From: Calendula officinalis
Taxonomy: Eukaryota > Streptophyta > Magnoliopsida > Asterales > Asteraceae
NCBI GenBank assembly: GCA_963853835.1
Contig: OY970829.1
Span: forward strand, 76,878,901-76,942,900
Direction: 5' to 3'
Length of the DNA stretch: 64,000 nucleotides
In this document: positions 47,004-59,572 of the stretch, in pieces
Layout: each line of letters begins with the position of its first letter
How positions within the stretch are numbered: position 1 is the first letter of the stretch
Made by a program: the position numbers and the translations under genes
The notes under the pieces: model-generated
Databases searched by the model: none
What the model was told of the DNA's origin: nothing
What the model saw: only the letters and a program-made list of their open reading frames with translations

Positions 47004-47718
47004 GTAAAAATATGGATAATTAACAGGAGTTTGAAGATAGGATGGAATATAGTGGTGTCAATGCAAGTATGTAGGGGTGGGATCCAAGCTGTCAATAACA
47101 TGCTCATATTATGGAAGTGTCTAGACTTCAACTTTTATAATTGAAAATATGTCCTATTATGTTGTCTTTTGAACCTAGGGATATATTTGGTATTTATAAT
47201 TATTCTGATTTATAAAATTTCTAATTTATAAAATTTCAAAGTGTTACAATATCCGATTCAATATATAGTTTGGTGGAGATATCTATTTATTGTTAAATTT
47301 ATAAACTCTTCCTTAAAGATGAAATGCGATTAAGAATCATATAGCTAGGTAAAGTTTCTTTTGTTTTCTGTTTTTTGTTTTTATGGATGTGTAAAAAGAT
47401 GAAATGATGTTTAAAATTTGGCCAATAAACTGTATCATGATCAACGCCAATGGTATCGTTGGCTGGGCTTCCGTTAATTGACACGGTTGGCACCACGACA
47501 TTAGTAAGCATTCGTCGGTTGGGGCTTCAATTTGGTGACGGAAGAGGAGAAGGAAAATGTGGGTCCATTTGAATAATGTTTTATTAGTATTTTTTGTGTG
47601 TATTTTATAATGTGTGCTGTGGGAAAAAATATGTCAGTTGGATTAATATCGACTAATGTTGTAAAAACTGAAATATTAACGAGGATAACTAAAATGTTAG
47701 TGAAGATAATTAATTGTT

Positions 47719-48022
47719 AGGCCTCTCCCAACAGTGACGCGTTCTCAAACTCTACAGTACCCTCTTCCCAACCGTCGAGTTATTGACAAGGTCGTGCAAA
47801 CAGCAACTCGTCAATAAACTCATCCTCACTTAAAAAAATTAAAATTAAAAATAATTAACCCCCCCCCCCCCCCCCCACACACACAACAACCTCACACCCA
47901 CTGCCGACGAGACCATCCAGCTTGTCGCTACCCGGACGAGTTGCTACCGACGAGTGGTGCCAATGGCGTCTTGCTAATAACAAGCGACGTGATGCTGCCG
48001 ACGTGAACGTTGGGAGCGGCCT
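47719..48022. mobile_element. Tourist-like MITE with an 18-C tract
   Basis: Inverted ends GGCCTCTCCCAACAGTGACG and (reverse complement) GGCCGCTCCCAACGTTCACG. The left flank is TTA, the right TAG, so the duplication is imperfect. The inside has a run of 18 cytosines (47859-47876) and GACGAG repeats. Confidence 0.55.
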
Positions 48023-48685
48023 AGTGTGCATATCATTTTTGACAAATCAATAAAAGAGGGTGTTCTTGTCGGAACAATGAAGTACTATTTTTTTACTCTA
48101 AATTTTTGCTTTTTCTTTGAACAGTATACAATTTTTGTCGTGTAGTAGTAATAATAATAATAATTATTATTATTAGTTTAAGACCGGAAATAAGTTATAA
48201 TTCTCAAATGGTCTCTGGATAATAATTATGAGTGATTAAATTATAAGAGGAAACATAATGAACAAATTTGGGCCACAAAGAGCACCGACCATCTTTTTAA
48301 AACTATTAGAAACGTTTTAGTTGGTGTGGTCATGATCAGAAGTGGTTTAATTTAATTTGGCTTACATCGTCAATTACCAATCGTGGATCTTTATGTATGT
48401 ATATTTGAAATTCGATAATACTTTAATATAAGATATAAATATTTGGATAAGAAATAAAAATTTGAGATTCAAATTTCGATAGTATATGACATGTGAACTA
48501 AATTTGAGTTCTCAAATGAACTGTAAATATATATGAGATCAAATTAAATAATGTTTTTAACATAAAACTTGTAAAATGGACATTGATATACCGCTTTTAT
48601 AATGTTTTTGTGTTGATATTATGCTAGTGGTGCAATAGTGCATCGATGCCTCTTTTACACTTTTCAGTTGATATCATTTTTACTA

Positions 48686-48949
48686 CTCCCTCCGTCCCTA
48701 AATAAAGTTCCCATTTGTGTTGGGCACAACATTTTAGGAGATAATTAGTGGTGGGGTATTTGGTATTACTTTTGATTAAAATATAAGGTTTGATTGGAGA
48801 AATAAAGTGTTTTAAGAGATAGTTAGTGGTGAAAGCATTGATAATAATATTATTATATTAAGTGGACCCCTTATGTTTGAGAAATGAGAACTTTATTTAG
48901 GGACAAAACTTGAAGGAGAAATGAGAACTTTATTTAGGGACGGATGGAG
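48686..48949. mobile_element. Stowaway MITE
   Basis: Ends CTCCCTCCGTCCCTAAATAAA and TTTATTTAGGGACGGATGGAG flanked by TA. Confidence 0.88.
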
Positions 48950-49130
48950 TATATAATATACACCTGAATGTATGCATATAAATTAGGGGTGTTCAAAACC
49001 TGGTACCCAGAAATTCAGATCCTGAGATCCGGATACCCGAAAATTCGGGTAGTAGATTTAGGTACCTGATATTTTTTGAAATCCGGGTACCCGAAAGTAA
49101 GCGGGTAAACGGATATATAAAGATCTTTGC

Positions 49131-49376
49131 TAGGGGTGAGCATTTTAACCGAAAAAATCAAACCGAACTGAAGACCAACCGAAGCCGAAAACATGTAATC
49201 AGTTCGGTTTAGAAAATTCATCATTTTCAGTTCTATCGGTTTCAGTTCGATCCTCGGATAGGAACGAGCATTTGGGCTAAAAAAACTTAAACGAAACCGA
49301 ACCAAGACCGAAAACATTTAACCGGTTCAATTTTCAGTTTTGAAAATTCATAATTTCTAGACTACACTCACCCCTA
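49131..49376. mobile_element. hAT-type MITE
   Basis: Ends TAGGGGTGAGCATTTTAACCG and AGACTACACTCACCCCTA. The flanks ATCTTTGC and ATCTTTGT match at 7 of 8. The inside carries ACCGAA / TTCGGT motifs. Confidence 0.7.
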
Positions 49377-50338
49377 ATCTTTGTTAAGACTACTCTTATG
49401 AAAATGAGTTTTTAACTCTAACGTACGCAACCTAATTTGTATTTCCATCGTTGGTCCACAGATTTCTAACCACTATGACAATTTAGACATAATTTATATA
49501 AGACAGAAAATAAACGTATGTACGTCATGTATGAGAGATGCAATAAACCCTGGTATTTAAATTTTCGTTTGAGTTATGGTTTTATTTGATATAAATATTA
49601 TTCAGTTGTTAAATCATTGAATGATACACATTTTTAATGTTAGCCAACCCACTTATCAACAACTAAACCCTAACACGGCCCATTTAAGCAGATTGACCCA
49701 TGAAACAAAGGGCATGAAGAAGTATATATACATTCAAATTTCCAAAAACAAAGGAAAGAAAAACGGGCAATTCATTAACGGGAAAACCAAAACATACAAA
49801 CATGTTTTTCTTTCCCGTTGTGACTTCTGCCCGTCGAAAATATTTAAGCATCCACTAGAATAAAAATTAAGAAAAATAAAATAAAAATCGAGGATGGTTT
49901 TCTGTGTTTCCTTCATATTCCTTTTACTTGATTCTTGTGTGACATTGGAGCTGCCAATTTTTGCGACAAAATCAATCAGTCAAAAAATCTAAACTGAAAA
50001 TAAATAAATAAATGCATTTTTACAGAAAAAGATATAGGTATTGGCCCGAAACTGATGTAGATAAAAAAAACTCACGTTGGCCCAAAAACACTTTTTGTCC
50101 AAATTATTTTTAATAAAAAGTTAGTTTGTCAAATATGATCATAATAATATGATATCATATAATTTTGAATATATTTAATTTATGAGGTTTTATGCATCAA
50201 AAATACACTTTAAACAACTTTCAACAAGCTTCCTTTAAAACAAATTTTTTTATTTTGTCGTTTGAACCATTAGAGATAAAACATAGCCCGAAATGATTTA
50301 TTCACAAAACAATGCCTAAACGGGTCAAAACGGGTCAA

Positions 50339-52325
50339 CTAACTTAAGCAATTAAGCATACCTAGCCCGATTGCTTCTGAGCCTTTCATGACCCGTAATC
50401 GCTTGCATGAGTCTACAAACATCCTGCAAAACAAAAAAAAAACATCTTTTAATACCAAATTTACTTTTTTTTTTAATTCCAAATAAAGAATATAATAAAT
50501 AAATAAATAAAATAGAAAAAAAAAACATACTCCCAAGGAACATCACCAACAAGCATCCAATCACCATCTTTATCTTCATAAGTCAATACACATTCATCAC
50601 AATGCAAAAGATCCACTAAATTACTTTCACTAAGCCCTTCTTTCCCTCTCAATCCCTTTGAGCTACATTGACCTAATTCACAAAAGTCAACTGTTAACCT
50701 AAATTCGAAAAGTCAAACCTCATTTTTACACAATTTCGTTAACAAATTTTTAAAAAAATTACCGAGAGTAAAGCAGTTGAACATGTTCTCGAGAGCTTTT
50801 GAAAGCTCGGTGTAATTTTTGCAAGTATTGAGATCAACTTTTCTTAGATATGGTGCACCATCCATGCTAACTTTTACATAAATTGAATTATTTTCGGTGA
50901 TGATGTCATCATTTTTTGGTAAATTAGTCGCCATTGTGTTCTTTCGAAAAGATCGAATTGGTGGCCACCCTACCACTTGTGCCCTGTTAAATAAATGAAC
51001 AAAATTAAGTGATTTTAGTAGAGCAACTCACCGAACTTTAAATAAATATTAGTTACAACTAATAATTTTTGAAAATCAGTTTTTGCATTGAACTGGCTAA
51101 TGTCCTAAATATGGTTGAATTTGTCGAACTGGATTAGCAGCCCGGTTGAACTAGATGACAATATTGTATAGTATATATAATGCAGTATGTAGATGGTATA
51201 CAAATGCCAAAAAAAAACTAGAAAAATATAAAATGAAGTCCATACAAATCTTAAATTTTCCAAAACCTAATTTTTAATTAAGTTAATCATTTTTTAGTTC
51301 TAAAATTTATATAAAATATCAATATGACTAATTTATTTTAGCCAAATTTTTTTGTTCCAGTTCAACCGAGTTTTTATGTCCAAAAGGCCGGTTCCATCCG
51401 AGCCATAACCATCGATCTAACTAGCTCATTTCAACTGGGTTTTTAAGACATTATAATTTAGGCGTCAAATTAAACAGTTTTGAATAATCAATTTGATATT
51501 TATCAAGAAGTGAAATTACTTGCACTCTTGGTTTAATCATCTTTAATTTATGCATGCCTTAAATAATTAGAATTTATTAACCAACGTCTCTTGCTTCACA
51601 TTTTAATATAGTTCAATTATCTTACGGTAAATTGAAAAAAAAAAAAAATACTAAACTTTTTGACAAATATACAAATGAATTTTAATATTGACAAATTTAA
51701 GAAGCCAAATTCGAGATTTTTAGTTGTATTTTATTTGCAATTTCTGTAAAATTTTCCGCGTAATATTAAAACTGAACTTTGCAGAAAATTTCTTCTACAA
51801 CACATAGTCAAATTCGTTATTAGTTACCTTTCTAGATAATTTTCCCATTATCTAATTATAATGATTTAATATCATATTATAAATTTTGACCAAATAAACA
51901 AGCATATGATATCCAATAATAAAACCCAAATCTGAAAAATACTTAATTTGAACAAAATAAATGTAAATACTAAAAGGGTTAATAAAAAAAGGGAAAAAAT
52001 AATAATTAAAAAAAACTTACTTTGCAGCAGAAGTTGCTTTAACAGAGTCTTTCTTCTTCTCTTCAACAACAGGGGAAAGTAATTGCTGTGTTTGTTTACA
52101 AGCACCATCAAAATTAACATCAGAAAACCCTCTTTTAGCTCCTGAGTAAATTTTGCAGGTATTTTGCTCAAGATCTTGACATAAACCAGGCAACCCAAGT
52201 CGTAATTCAGTAGCTTTTAGGTTAAGAACATTATTGTTATCATTTTCCGATTTGAAATTGGAAGATTCGGAGGATTTTTCCGTTTCTGATAAGCCTATAT
52301 AATCATGCTCAAGTGGTATCGACAT
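50339..52325 (-). CDS. Aux/IAA auxin-response repressor
   Basis: Four minus-strand exons, 52325-52021, 50983-50763, 50672-50531 and 50423-50339, join in phase to give 250 residues. Domain I carries the LxLxL repression motif (ATELRLGLPG, TOPLESS recruitment). Domain II carries the auxin degron VVGWPPIRSFRKN, with Ile in place of the usual Val after GWPP. Domains III/IV (about 126-240) form the PB1 dimerisation module: YVKVSMDGAPYLRKVDL and the acidic DGDWMLVGDVPWEMFVDSC. The start MSIPLEHDYIGLSE and overall layout resemble the IAA27/IAA9-like branch. The protein represses ARF factors in the nucleus until auxin-driven TIR1/AFB degradation. After KGSEAIGL the usual APRAMEKC end is replaced by GMLNCLS. 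A GT dinucleotide (CTAG|GTATGC) lies exactly where a fifth exon is normally joined, but no matching exon was found downstream. Confidence 0.9.
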
Positions 52326-52540
52326 TAATGGAAGATGAGATTTTGGAAAATTGGATAAGAAATTGAGGAGATTTTGAAATGGGTTTTTTGGTGTTGTGAG
52401 AAAGTGAGGCTTTGGTTGGTGTATTTGTGTTGGTCTTTGATGCAGCCCCGATGATAGAAGAATCGTACCTTAATGTTTATGGAAGCTCATGATCGTGTGA
52501 GAAAAGGGGCTTTAATAAAACGGGCATAACTTTCAGCTCG

Positions 52541-52546
52541 TGTCTC
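52541..52546. promoter_or_regulatory. TGTCTC auxin-response element candidate
   Basis: TGTCTC lies about 215 bp upstream of the Aux/IAA start. Genes of this family are usually auxin-inducible through such ARF sites. A single hexamer can occur by chance. Confidence 0.35.
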
Positions 52547-53162
52547 TATTTCCCGGCCCAAAAAGCCTTGTTTGGGACACTTTATTTATGTTTTTCTGCT
52601 TTTATGTTAAATTTTCGAACTTTGTTTAGGCCCAGTTTTTGGCCCTTTTGTCATTTTAGGCCCATTCGAAAATCTGGGCCATATTTAAAGTGTATTTTGT
52701 CATATGGAATAATCAGTTGAATATTTTGGTGAAATTCATTTTTCTCTCCCGAAATTGTGTTCTTTGTGTTAGAACAAGTTTTGAAGACCAATTCACGGTA
52801 TTCTCTCGAATCAACGTGTTTTGTGTTAGATTATCCGGTATTCGTAAAATCAACGGGTCAATCTATTCTATCGTTCTTTTTTAACCCTACATCAGTCTTT
52901 ATCTGTTATTTTGATCCTGTGATTAATCATGAGATGTTTGTTAACTGTTAATCAAGGTTAAGCACAAATGATAACTTTTTTTTTTTTTTCTCTTTCGGAC
53001 CCTGCATGTGTACCTACATTAATACGAGTATGTTTTTTTTTTAAATTATACTATTTTCTACCAAATTTTCATAGTAATACTTTTTCATATTCGTAAAGTT
53101 ATTGATATATAAAATTCACTAACCATTTTTCATAATCATGAGATGTTTGTTAACTGTTAATC

Positions 53163-53345
53163 AAGGTTATTCATTATTTAAGAGGTGGTTACATGAATAA
53201 ATCGTTTGTACTTTAAGTAGTGGAGGTTGATTACTAAAATGCAGGGGGCGATTATTGATTATTATACAAGTTTTTGATACATGTCTCGACGTCTTAGTGA
53301 CAGCCCTTAGGGTTGTCATTATCATTTTCCTTAAATATATAGTAA
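53163..53345. mobile_element. Short GACAGCCCT element, copy 1
   Basis: The stretch ending GACGTCTTAGTGACAGCCCT is repeated in inverse orientation at 54858-55035. Shared inner words include the reverse complements of CGATTTATACACATAACTGCC and ATGCATTAAAAACTTATAC. Confidence 0.6.
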
Positions 53346-53654
53346 GATTTTTAGTAGGAAACAATATTATCTTTCTTTTTCAATCCATGTCTGAGCTATA
53401 AGGAAAATTAGTATAACATGCCCATCTTGAAAATAAAATACTTCGTATAATATTTGATAGAATAATATCTTATTCGTTTCAAAAAAAAAATCTTATTTCT
53501 TTTTTAATTTTTATGCCACAAAAAAAATTCTAATTTCTCAAATTGATGTGGTTCACTTAATAAAATAATATTATTATTATCAAAGACTCCACCAATGATC
53601 ATCTTTAAAAACACTTTCTTTAATATAACTAACCTTATGTTAACAAAACTATTA

Positions 53655-53968
53655 CTTCATCCGATTCAAAATAAGTGATACACTTTGGGTTTCACGATTT
53701 TTGAGGTAAAAGATTATAATTATGATTAAATTAGATTAATTGGATGGTTTGTGGAAGATGGGTCTCACATTTTTGAATAAAGTGAGGTTAATGATGTTTA
53801 AAAGTAAAAAGTAAGGGTAAAAGAGTCATTTCACTTTATTAAAGTAGATAGTTAGTGGTTGAGGGTCCCACTTTTTTTTTACCAAATAAGGCAATTTTTC
53901 AAAGTATATCACTTATTTTGAATCACTCCAGAAAGGAAAGTGTATTACTTATTTTGAATCGGAGGAAG
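53655..53968. mobile_element. MITE of the CTTCCTCCG family
   Basis: Ends CTTCATCCGATTCAAAATAAG and CTTATTTTGAATCGGAGGAAG flanked by TA. Confidence 0.85.
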
Positions 53969-54322
53969 TATTAAGGATTCTACTATTAACTACCTTTTAA
54001 TTTTTAATTTTTTTTTTTAGGATGGAGTTGGTATTTATTTAGTAGATGCAATTAGGGGTTTGTCAATCACATTTCCATTGCTTAGGAGTAAGATGGTCTC
54101 TTTTCTTTGGATTTAGAACATAAATAGGAATATTGCTTTTACCTGGGAGTTTAATATATCTTTATAAAATTGTTTAAATCATTATATTTGTTATGTTAAT
54201 TATTTTATTATTTATAAAACTATATAACTTTATAAGTAAAACTATAAAACAATTTTCCACTAGCAATAGTAGTGGGCCAGTCTTTTTATTGTCATAAGAA
54301 TTATTTCTGACAATAAATATAC

Positions 54323-54637
54323 TATCTTCTCTGTATCAAAATACGTGATATACTTTTATTTAGAGGTGAAATAAAATAAGTGATACATTTTTAAAACTTA
54401 CCTTATTTAGTAAAAAAAATGGGATTCTTTCTCCATTCACTATCTACTTTAATAAAATGAAATTATCCTTTTACTCTTATTTTTACTTTTAAACATTATT
54501 ATTATCCCTTTATTTAAAAGAAGTGGGACTCATTCTCCATTAATTATCCACTTTAATCTATTTTAAACTACATTTTTATATTTTACCTCAAAAACTATAT
54601 TTTTCCAAATGTATCACTTATTTTAATACGTAAGTAG
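54323..54637. mobile_element. MITE of the CTTCCTCYG family, older copy
   Basis: It begins ATCTTCTCTGTATCAAAATACGTG and ends TATCACTTATTTTAATACGTAAG, with the shared inner wording but more differences than its relatives. Confidence 0.65.
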
Positions 54638-54857
54638 TATTATTTTTTTGAGTGAAGTTTTGTCACTTTTCCGTCCTGCAATAACCACCGACAGCTCACT
54701 GCAAGTCCTCATCATATTTCTATTTTCGTGTACTTATTTCACTTACATAAAATGTATTTACTGCTTAAAAGTAATTTTTACTACGTATTTGCTTTAATAA
54801 ATACAAATAACATTTAATAAATAAAATTTATATATATTACTCTTAATTAAATAAAAA

Positions 54858-55035
54858 AAGGATAATGATAATGACAGCCCTAAAAGGCTGTCAATAAGAC
54901 GTCAAGACATGCATTAAAAACTTATACAATAATCAATAACCGCCCACTGCATTTTAAGAATCAACACCCACTAATAAAAGTACAAACGATTTATACACAT
55001 AACTGCCTCTTAATGACAGCCCTAACAAAACCCTA
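54858..55035. mobile_element. Short GACAGCCCT element, copy 2 (inverted)
   Basis: It begins GATAATGACAGCCCTAAAAGG and ends TTAATGACAGCCCTAAC. It is the inverse of copy 1 at 53163. Confidence 0.6.
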
Positions 55036-56113
55036 AAAAAATATCAAAGGTAATTCCAGGCAAAAATAATGATTTATTCTAAAAATAATTATTTTATTGC
55101 GAATATAAGATCACCCGTAACGTAAGGTCGCAAGCAAAAGGTCGTCCCATGTGGCATGCTCACTCGACGCGTCCCCCCTTACGCCCACACCAACCTGACG
55201 CGTCCTAAGGGTGTATCGGTCGTCCAGACGACCGATCAAATTTCAAAGGGGAAAAGTTTTTTCAAAGGGAAATGATTTGATCGCCTGGTTACGTGTTTTT
55301 GGTCGATATTTTTTTATGCATTTGGTCGGGCTGATGTGACGCAGAGATGGCAAGGTCACTCATTACGGCAGTGTAATAAAACATGAGAGACAGCAGTTGA
55401 ATCAGAATATTGTCCCCGTGGGGCTCCTTGATTCTTTTCCCATTTTCCTAGATATTTGTAAAGTAGTATAATTAAAAATTAAAATACGATAAAGTTTGTC
55501 CATACATTTTCCGTTACCGTTTGTTTTTAACGGCAAATCAACTTTTTCTTTTTATTATTCGCTAAACAATTTTGAGAAAATCTTTTAAAAGCACGCCGGA
55601 ATCTGCTTCTAATAATGGTAAAAATGGGGATGTCGGCAAGCGTGAGAAACCGTCGGCGAGGATTTAGCCACGTCTGCGTATGTACATAACGGCGTTAAGG
55701 ATCGGTCAGTGTGATGATTTGGGTCATTGACCGGGTTCGGGTTGTGGACCCCTCTGGCTCCCGAATTGTCCTTGCTATCGGGTAAGCCGGTCATATGACC
55801 GACAGTCTGCGGGCGGCGGGCAAACATTTCACAGACAAATAATGGACTGAAAAATTAAATGTAGCATTATTTGTGGAAAAGTTATGTCTTAGTCAACTTA
55901 GGGTACAAAGTTAAATACATAGAATAATAATTTATGTTTTATGGAATATGGATGATTTTCATACCACATCTTTTAAGCATTATACCACAATATATACATT
56001 ATATATTTGTACAGTTTGCAGGAATAGTTATACATTGTGGTAGGAGTATCAAAAATTGTGGTATGAAAACTAATTCCCTTATTGGATATGGATATGTTTG
56101 GTTCCGAACATAA

Positions 56114-58012
56114 GAGCAAGGGGTGTGGTCACCTTAAGTCGGATGTCACCTATGCGCCACCTATGCACCACATCACTATTTCACATTTCATATTCAAAAC
56201 CCCCAAATACCCCCTCTACCATCACTTAAGTCATTTGGGTCCCACCTCCTTTTTTTTCTTTTTCCTTTTTTCAAACAACTTAATATTTCATTTAACCAAC
56301 AAATACAAACTATAAATTAAAAAATACAAATACCGAATAAATAAAAAAAACTGAAAAAAATATAAAAATTACCGATTTTTTTTAAAAAATTTCTGAAAAT
56401 TACATACGATTTTCTTGATATCGTTGCCAAATATGGTCCATAATATTTTGTTGGAGTGATTCGTGTGTACGTTTATCACGTAATTCCCTTGATCTCAGTC
56501 GTTGCGTTTCGGCTCTCTCGATCCAAGTACGTTGTAAATTAAGTTGTGGAGTAACATACAATTCGTTCATATCGCTTATCGCAAAGTTTTGATCTTTTAC
56601 AATCATGTTATGCAATATGATGCATGTGTACATGGTTCTACGTAGCTTGTTGACAGTCCACGAACGAGCCGGTTGGCGAATAATCCCCCAACGCCCCTAT
56701 AAGACACCAAATGCACGTTCTACGTCTTTTCTTGCACCTTCTTGTCTTCGTTTGAAGTAAGCACGCTTATCGTCTCGTGCAACCGTAAATGATTTGACAA
56801 AGCTTGCCCATTGTGGGTAAATACCATCAGCTAGGTAATACCCGTTCGGATAAGTCACTCCATTTACAACAAAAGGGACCGAAGGAGCAATATCGTCAAG
56901 AAGGTTATCAAACAAGGGTGAGTTATTTAACACAGTGAGGTCGTTATTGGCACCCACAACCCCAAAAAATGCGTGCCAAATCCACAAATCTTGCGAGGCG
57001 ACAACCTCTAGTATTATAGTTGGGTATTTTTATCACCCCTACCATATTGATCGTGCCATGCTTTTGGACAGTTGGTCCACTCCCAATGCATACAATCTAT
57101 ACTACCAAGCATTCCAGGAAACCCATGAGCGTTCTCATGTTTTGTATATAAGTTTTGAACGTCATGGATGTCGGGTTCCTTAAATACTCAGCGGTATTTA
57201 AATCTATAATGCACTTTGTAAAATGATTTAGACAATCACGTGCACAATGTTCACCAATTTGTAAATATTCATCAAGTGCATCAGGTGTTATGCCATACGC
57301 CAATTGGCGAATGGCAGACGTGCATTTCATTATAACACTAAAACCCATTAGACCGGTGGCATCCGATCGTACTTTAAAAAATTCAAAATGGTAGGGAGGA
57401 GGTTCAGCAGTATAGTTAGAAATACCTTCAACTATTTCTAAGAATAATCTCCTGCTCATACGAAATCGACGTCGGAAAACCGTCTCAGGGTACTTAAGAT
57501 TCTCACCAAAGTAGTCATCCAATAAACGTTGCTCGACAGCTTCACGATCTCGATAGACTGGCACTCGGGCCCGGGTTGGTTGAGCTTGTTGGCGTTGCAT
57601 GTACTGATGCGCTTGAGTCATAAAAAAAATATCTGTCTCATCGTCGATATCAGATGAATAACTATCGGGGTCCATCAAATTTCGACACATTTTGGTCAAA
57701 AAGTTGTGTAGAAAATGTTGTGTGAAAAGGTTTAGTTTGAGAAATGGTGAGAAATGTTGTGCAAAAATATTGTATAAAAATGGTGGTATTTATAAGGGTT
57801 AAAGGTCTATTTAAAAAAATATATATATTAATTTTTTCGAATTAATGTCATTGCCCAACGACTAGTCCACGTGGCGCCTCCTGATTCGCTCGTTGCCTTC
57901 GTCAATCATCCGGCGCCGGGGCTCGCTCACATAACGAACGGTGTGGTGGCGAGCCCGGCGAGCCGACTTGGCATCCGACGCCACACCACCCTCGTTACCA
58001 CACCCCTCTCTC
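56114..58012 (-). mobile_element. PIF/Harbinger transposon with decayed transposase
   Basis: Inverted ends GAGCAAGGGGTGTGGTCACC and (reverse complement) GAGAGAGGGGTGTGGTAACG are flanked by TAA on both sides (56111-56113 and 58013-58015), the three-base target of PIF/Harbinger. The element is 1.9 kb and carries a single minus-strand transposase-like gene with breaks. The second (Myb-like) protein of autonomous members is absent, so it is now non-autonomous. Confidence 0.88.
56400..57699 (-). pseudogene. PIF/Harbinger-type (HARBI1-like) transposase pseudogene
   Basis: The minus strand begins near 57699 with an acidic start, followed by FRRRFRMSRRLFLEIV and IRQLAYGITPDALDEYLQIG, the N-terminal part of plant DDE-superfamily endonucleases. 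Later segments (GVTYPNGYYLADGIYPQWA and EGARKDVERAFGVL) are the DDE_4 core and its end. The reading is interrupted: the frame shifts near 57170, a stop lies near 57020 and another before GRWGIIRQPA at about 56697. The final part (CIILHNMIV) continues to 56400. The enzyme is therefore inactive as encoded. Confidence 0.85.
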
Positions 58013-58031
58013 TAATAGAAATCAAGAAACC

Positions 58032-58150
58032 TAAGGTTTGTAGCCTAGTGGTTATGGTGAAAGGAGTAAGGTGTTACCCATGACCTATTGGCCATGGGTT
58101 CAAGTCCTGTCGTGGAAATTAGGAGTAGATTAGGTGCCATTAAAAAAGAA
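58032..58150 (+). repeat. tRNA-derived SINE, best preserved copy
   Basis: GTAGCCTAGTGGTTATGG (box A) and GGGTTCAAGTCCTGTCGTGG (box B) are followed by GTGCCATTAAAAAAG. An exact 18-bp duplication AATAGAAATCAAGAAACC flanks it (58014-58031 and 58151-58168). It inserted immediately beside the Harbinger element. Confidence 0.88.
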
Positions 58151-58306
58151 AATAGAAATCAAGAAACCGAAAACTAAAATTGAATAAAAATAATAACGGA
58201 AAATTGTGCCAATATAATGGTTTTGGTTTGCTTCCCGTTAAGTCCAGTTATTCCGGATTTAGAAACAGTTAGAGTTAAAAACTACATCATAATTCATAAA
58301 CTACTA

Positions 58307-58500
58307 CTCCATTCGTCCCATTTTTATTGTCCACCTTACTATTTTAGTTTGTACCAAAATAAATGTCAATTTCAAATTATAACCAATCATATGAATTATT
58401 AGTGGGTAAATATGAGATTTTATTGGTGCACAGTGAAATAATTGCATTTTCATAAAACTGTGTGCCTTTTGTCTAGTGGACAATAAATTTGGGACGGAGG
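58307..58500. mobile_element. Stowaway MITE
   Basis: Ends CTCCATTCGTCCCATTTTTAT and ATAAATTTGGGACGGAGG flanked by TA; a relative of the copy at 28407. Confidence 0.8.
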
Positions 58501-59216
58501 TAGTAATATATTTTAACTATCATGGTTGTGAGAAGAACGGTTGACTTGGAATTATCAAATTTCAGTTGTAGAACTAAAATCTTGAACTAAACAATCAAAA
58601 CCGAGAAAGACAAAAAAAAAAAAAAAAAAAAAAGAGAACCAAAAAACAACCTGAAAACCATAAACCAAGTGCAACTAGTTCCGGTTCCCATTCAATTTTA
58701 AGACTGGGTTGCGTCCCCAATCCCGTTGCCGGATTATCATTGTAGGTCGTGAGCAAAATGGCTAGAAAGTGTGAGAAAACAATGGTCGTCCTTTGCATGA
58801 GTTTGGTCGCAGTTTGATCATGTGTTTGGTCAGGAGAGAGAAATCTGATGTGACGCTGATATGTCAGGGGTGACCACAATTACAGAAGTCACCCCTTACA
58901 CATAATCTAAGGTAAAAAACTGCATCCCTAATACAGAGCATTGTACTAGAATGCATACATATTTTTGTACAATTACATGCATAACAAGTTAATAAAAAAA
59001 GGGTTTTAATTTGTTTACTGAATAGTTATTAGCAACCTACAACTTCATATTTATAAGGCTTGTTTGTATGCCCGTAGGAGTATCACCGATCACATCAAAA
59101 TTATTAATACATTAGATGACAAATAAACAACCACATCATATCATTTTGAAGAAAATACCCATAATATTATCACACCCACCCAAATGTGGATGGTGTCCCA
59201 CCATATGTACCCCTTA

Positions 59217-59572
59217 GGCTGAACGGAGTGGGCAAGTTAGACGTGGTGTGGTGATGACATGGCATGTTTTAATGGTGTGGTGGAGAGGGGAACACCACCC
59301 CCTACCACTAGTGGTGATGTTCAAGTGGTGTTGTGTGGCCACGACCACTAGCCACTAGCCACAACGGGCGTGATGGGAGATTTCGAGGGGGTATCTCTGC
59401 TTTGATTAGTTGAAAAGTTAAATTTTTTTATTTATATTTAAAATTTAATTGAATGGAAATGGTGTGGTTGGTGTGGTAGGTATTTCCTGGATAAATGATG
59501 TGGTGTGGTTACCAAGGTGACAGATTATGTGGCAGAAAAATGTTGTGGTGGTGGTGCCCATACCCCATAGCC
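59217..59572. mobile_element. Tourist-like MITE related to the Harbinger element
   Basis: Ends GGCTGAACGGAGTGGGCA and (reverse complement) GGCTATGGGGTATGGGCA are flanked by TTA on both sides (59214-59216, 59573-59575). The inside is rich in GGTGTGGTG. Confidence 0.75.

Larger units (their letters stand above)
45660..50338. other. Intergenic, MITE-rich
   Basis: It contains two Stowaway MITEs, two hAT MITEs and one probable Tourist-like element (listed), and a second GGGGTGTTCAAAACC end near 48986. No gene is supported in 4.7 kb. Confidence 0.55.
52560..56110. other. Intergenic, MITE-rich
   Basis: It contains two CTTCCTCYG-family MITEs and an inverted pair of another short element (listed). 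Near 55130-55370 and again near 58780-58900 there are related GGTCG...CTGATGTGACGC phrases of unknown origin. No gene is supported. Confidence 0.5.

Noticed and set aside
47299..47511. Minus-strand frame starting MLTNVVVPTVS
   Set aside because: Short, no domain, and it ends in low-complexity sequence.
57871..58083. Plus-strand frame at the right end of the Harbinger element
   Set aside because: It runs across the terminal inverted repeat into a SINE and is not conserved coding sequence.
58032..58150. Possible tRNA gene (boxes A and B)
   Set aside because: The A and B boxes belong to a SINE with A-tail and target duplication; no cloverleaf with an anticodon arm was seen. The same applies to the copies at 2005, 10831 and 33943.
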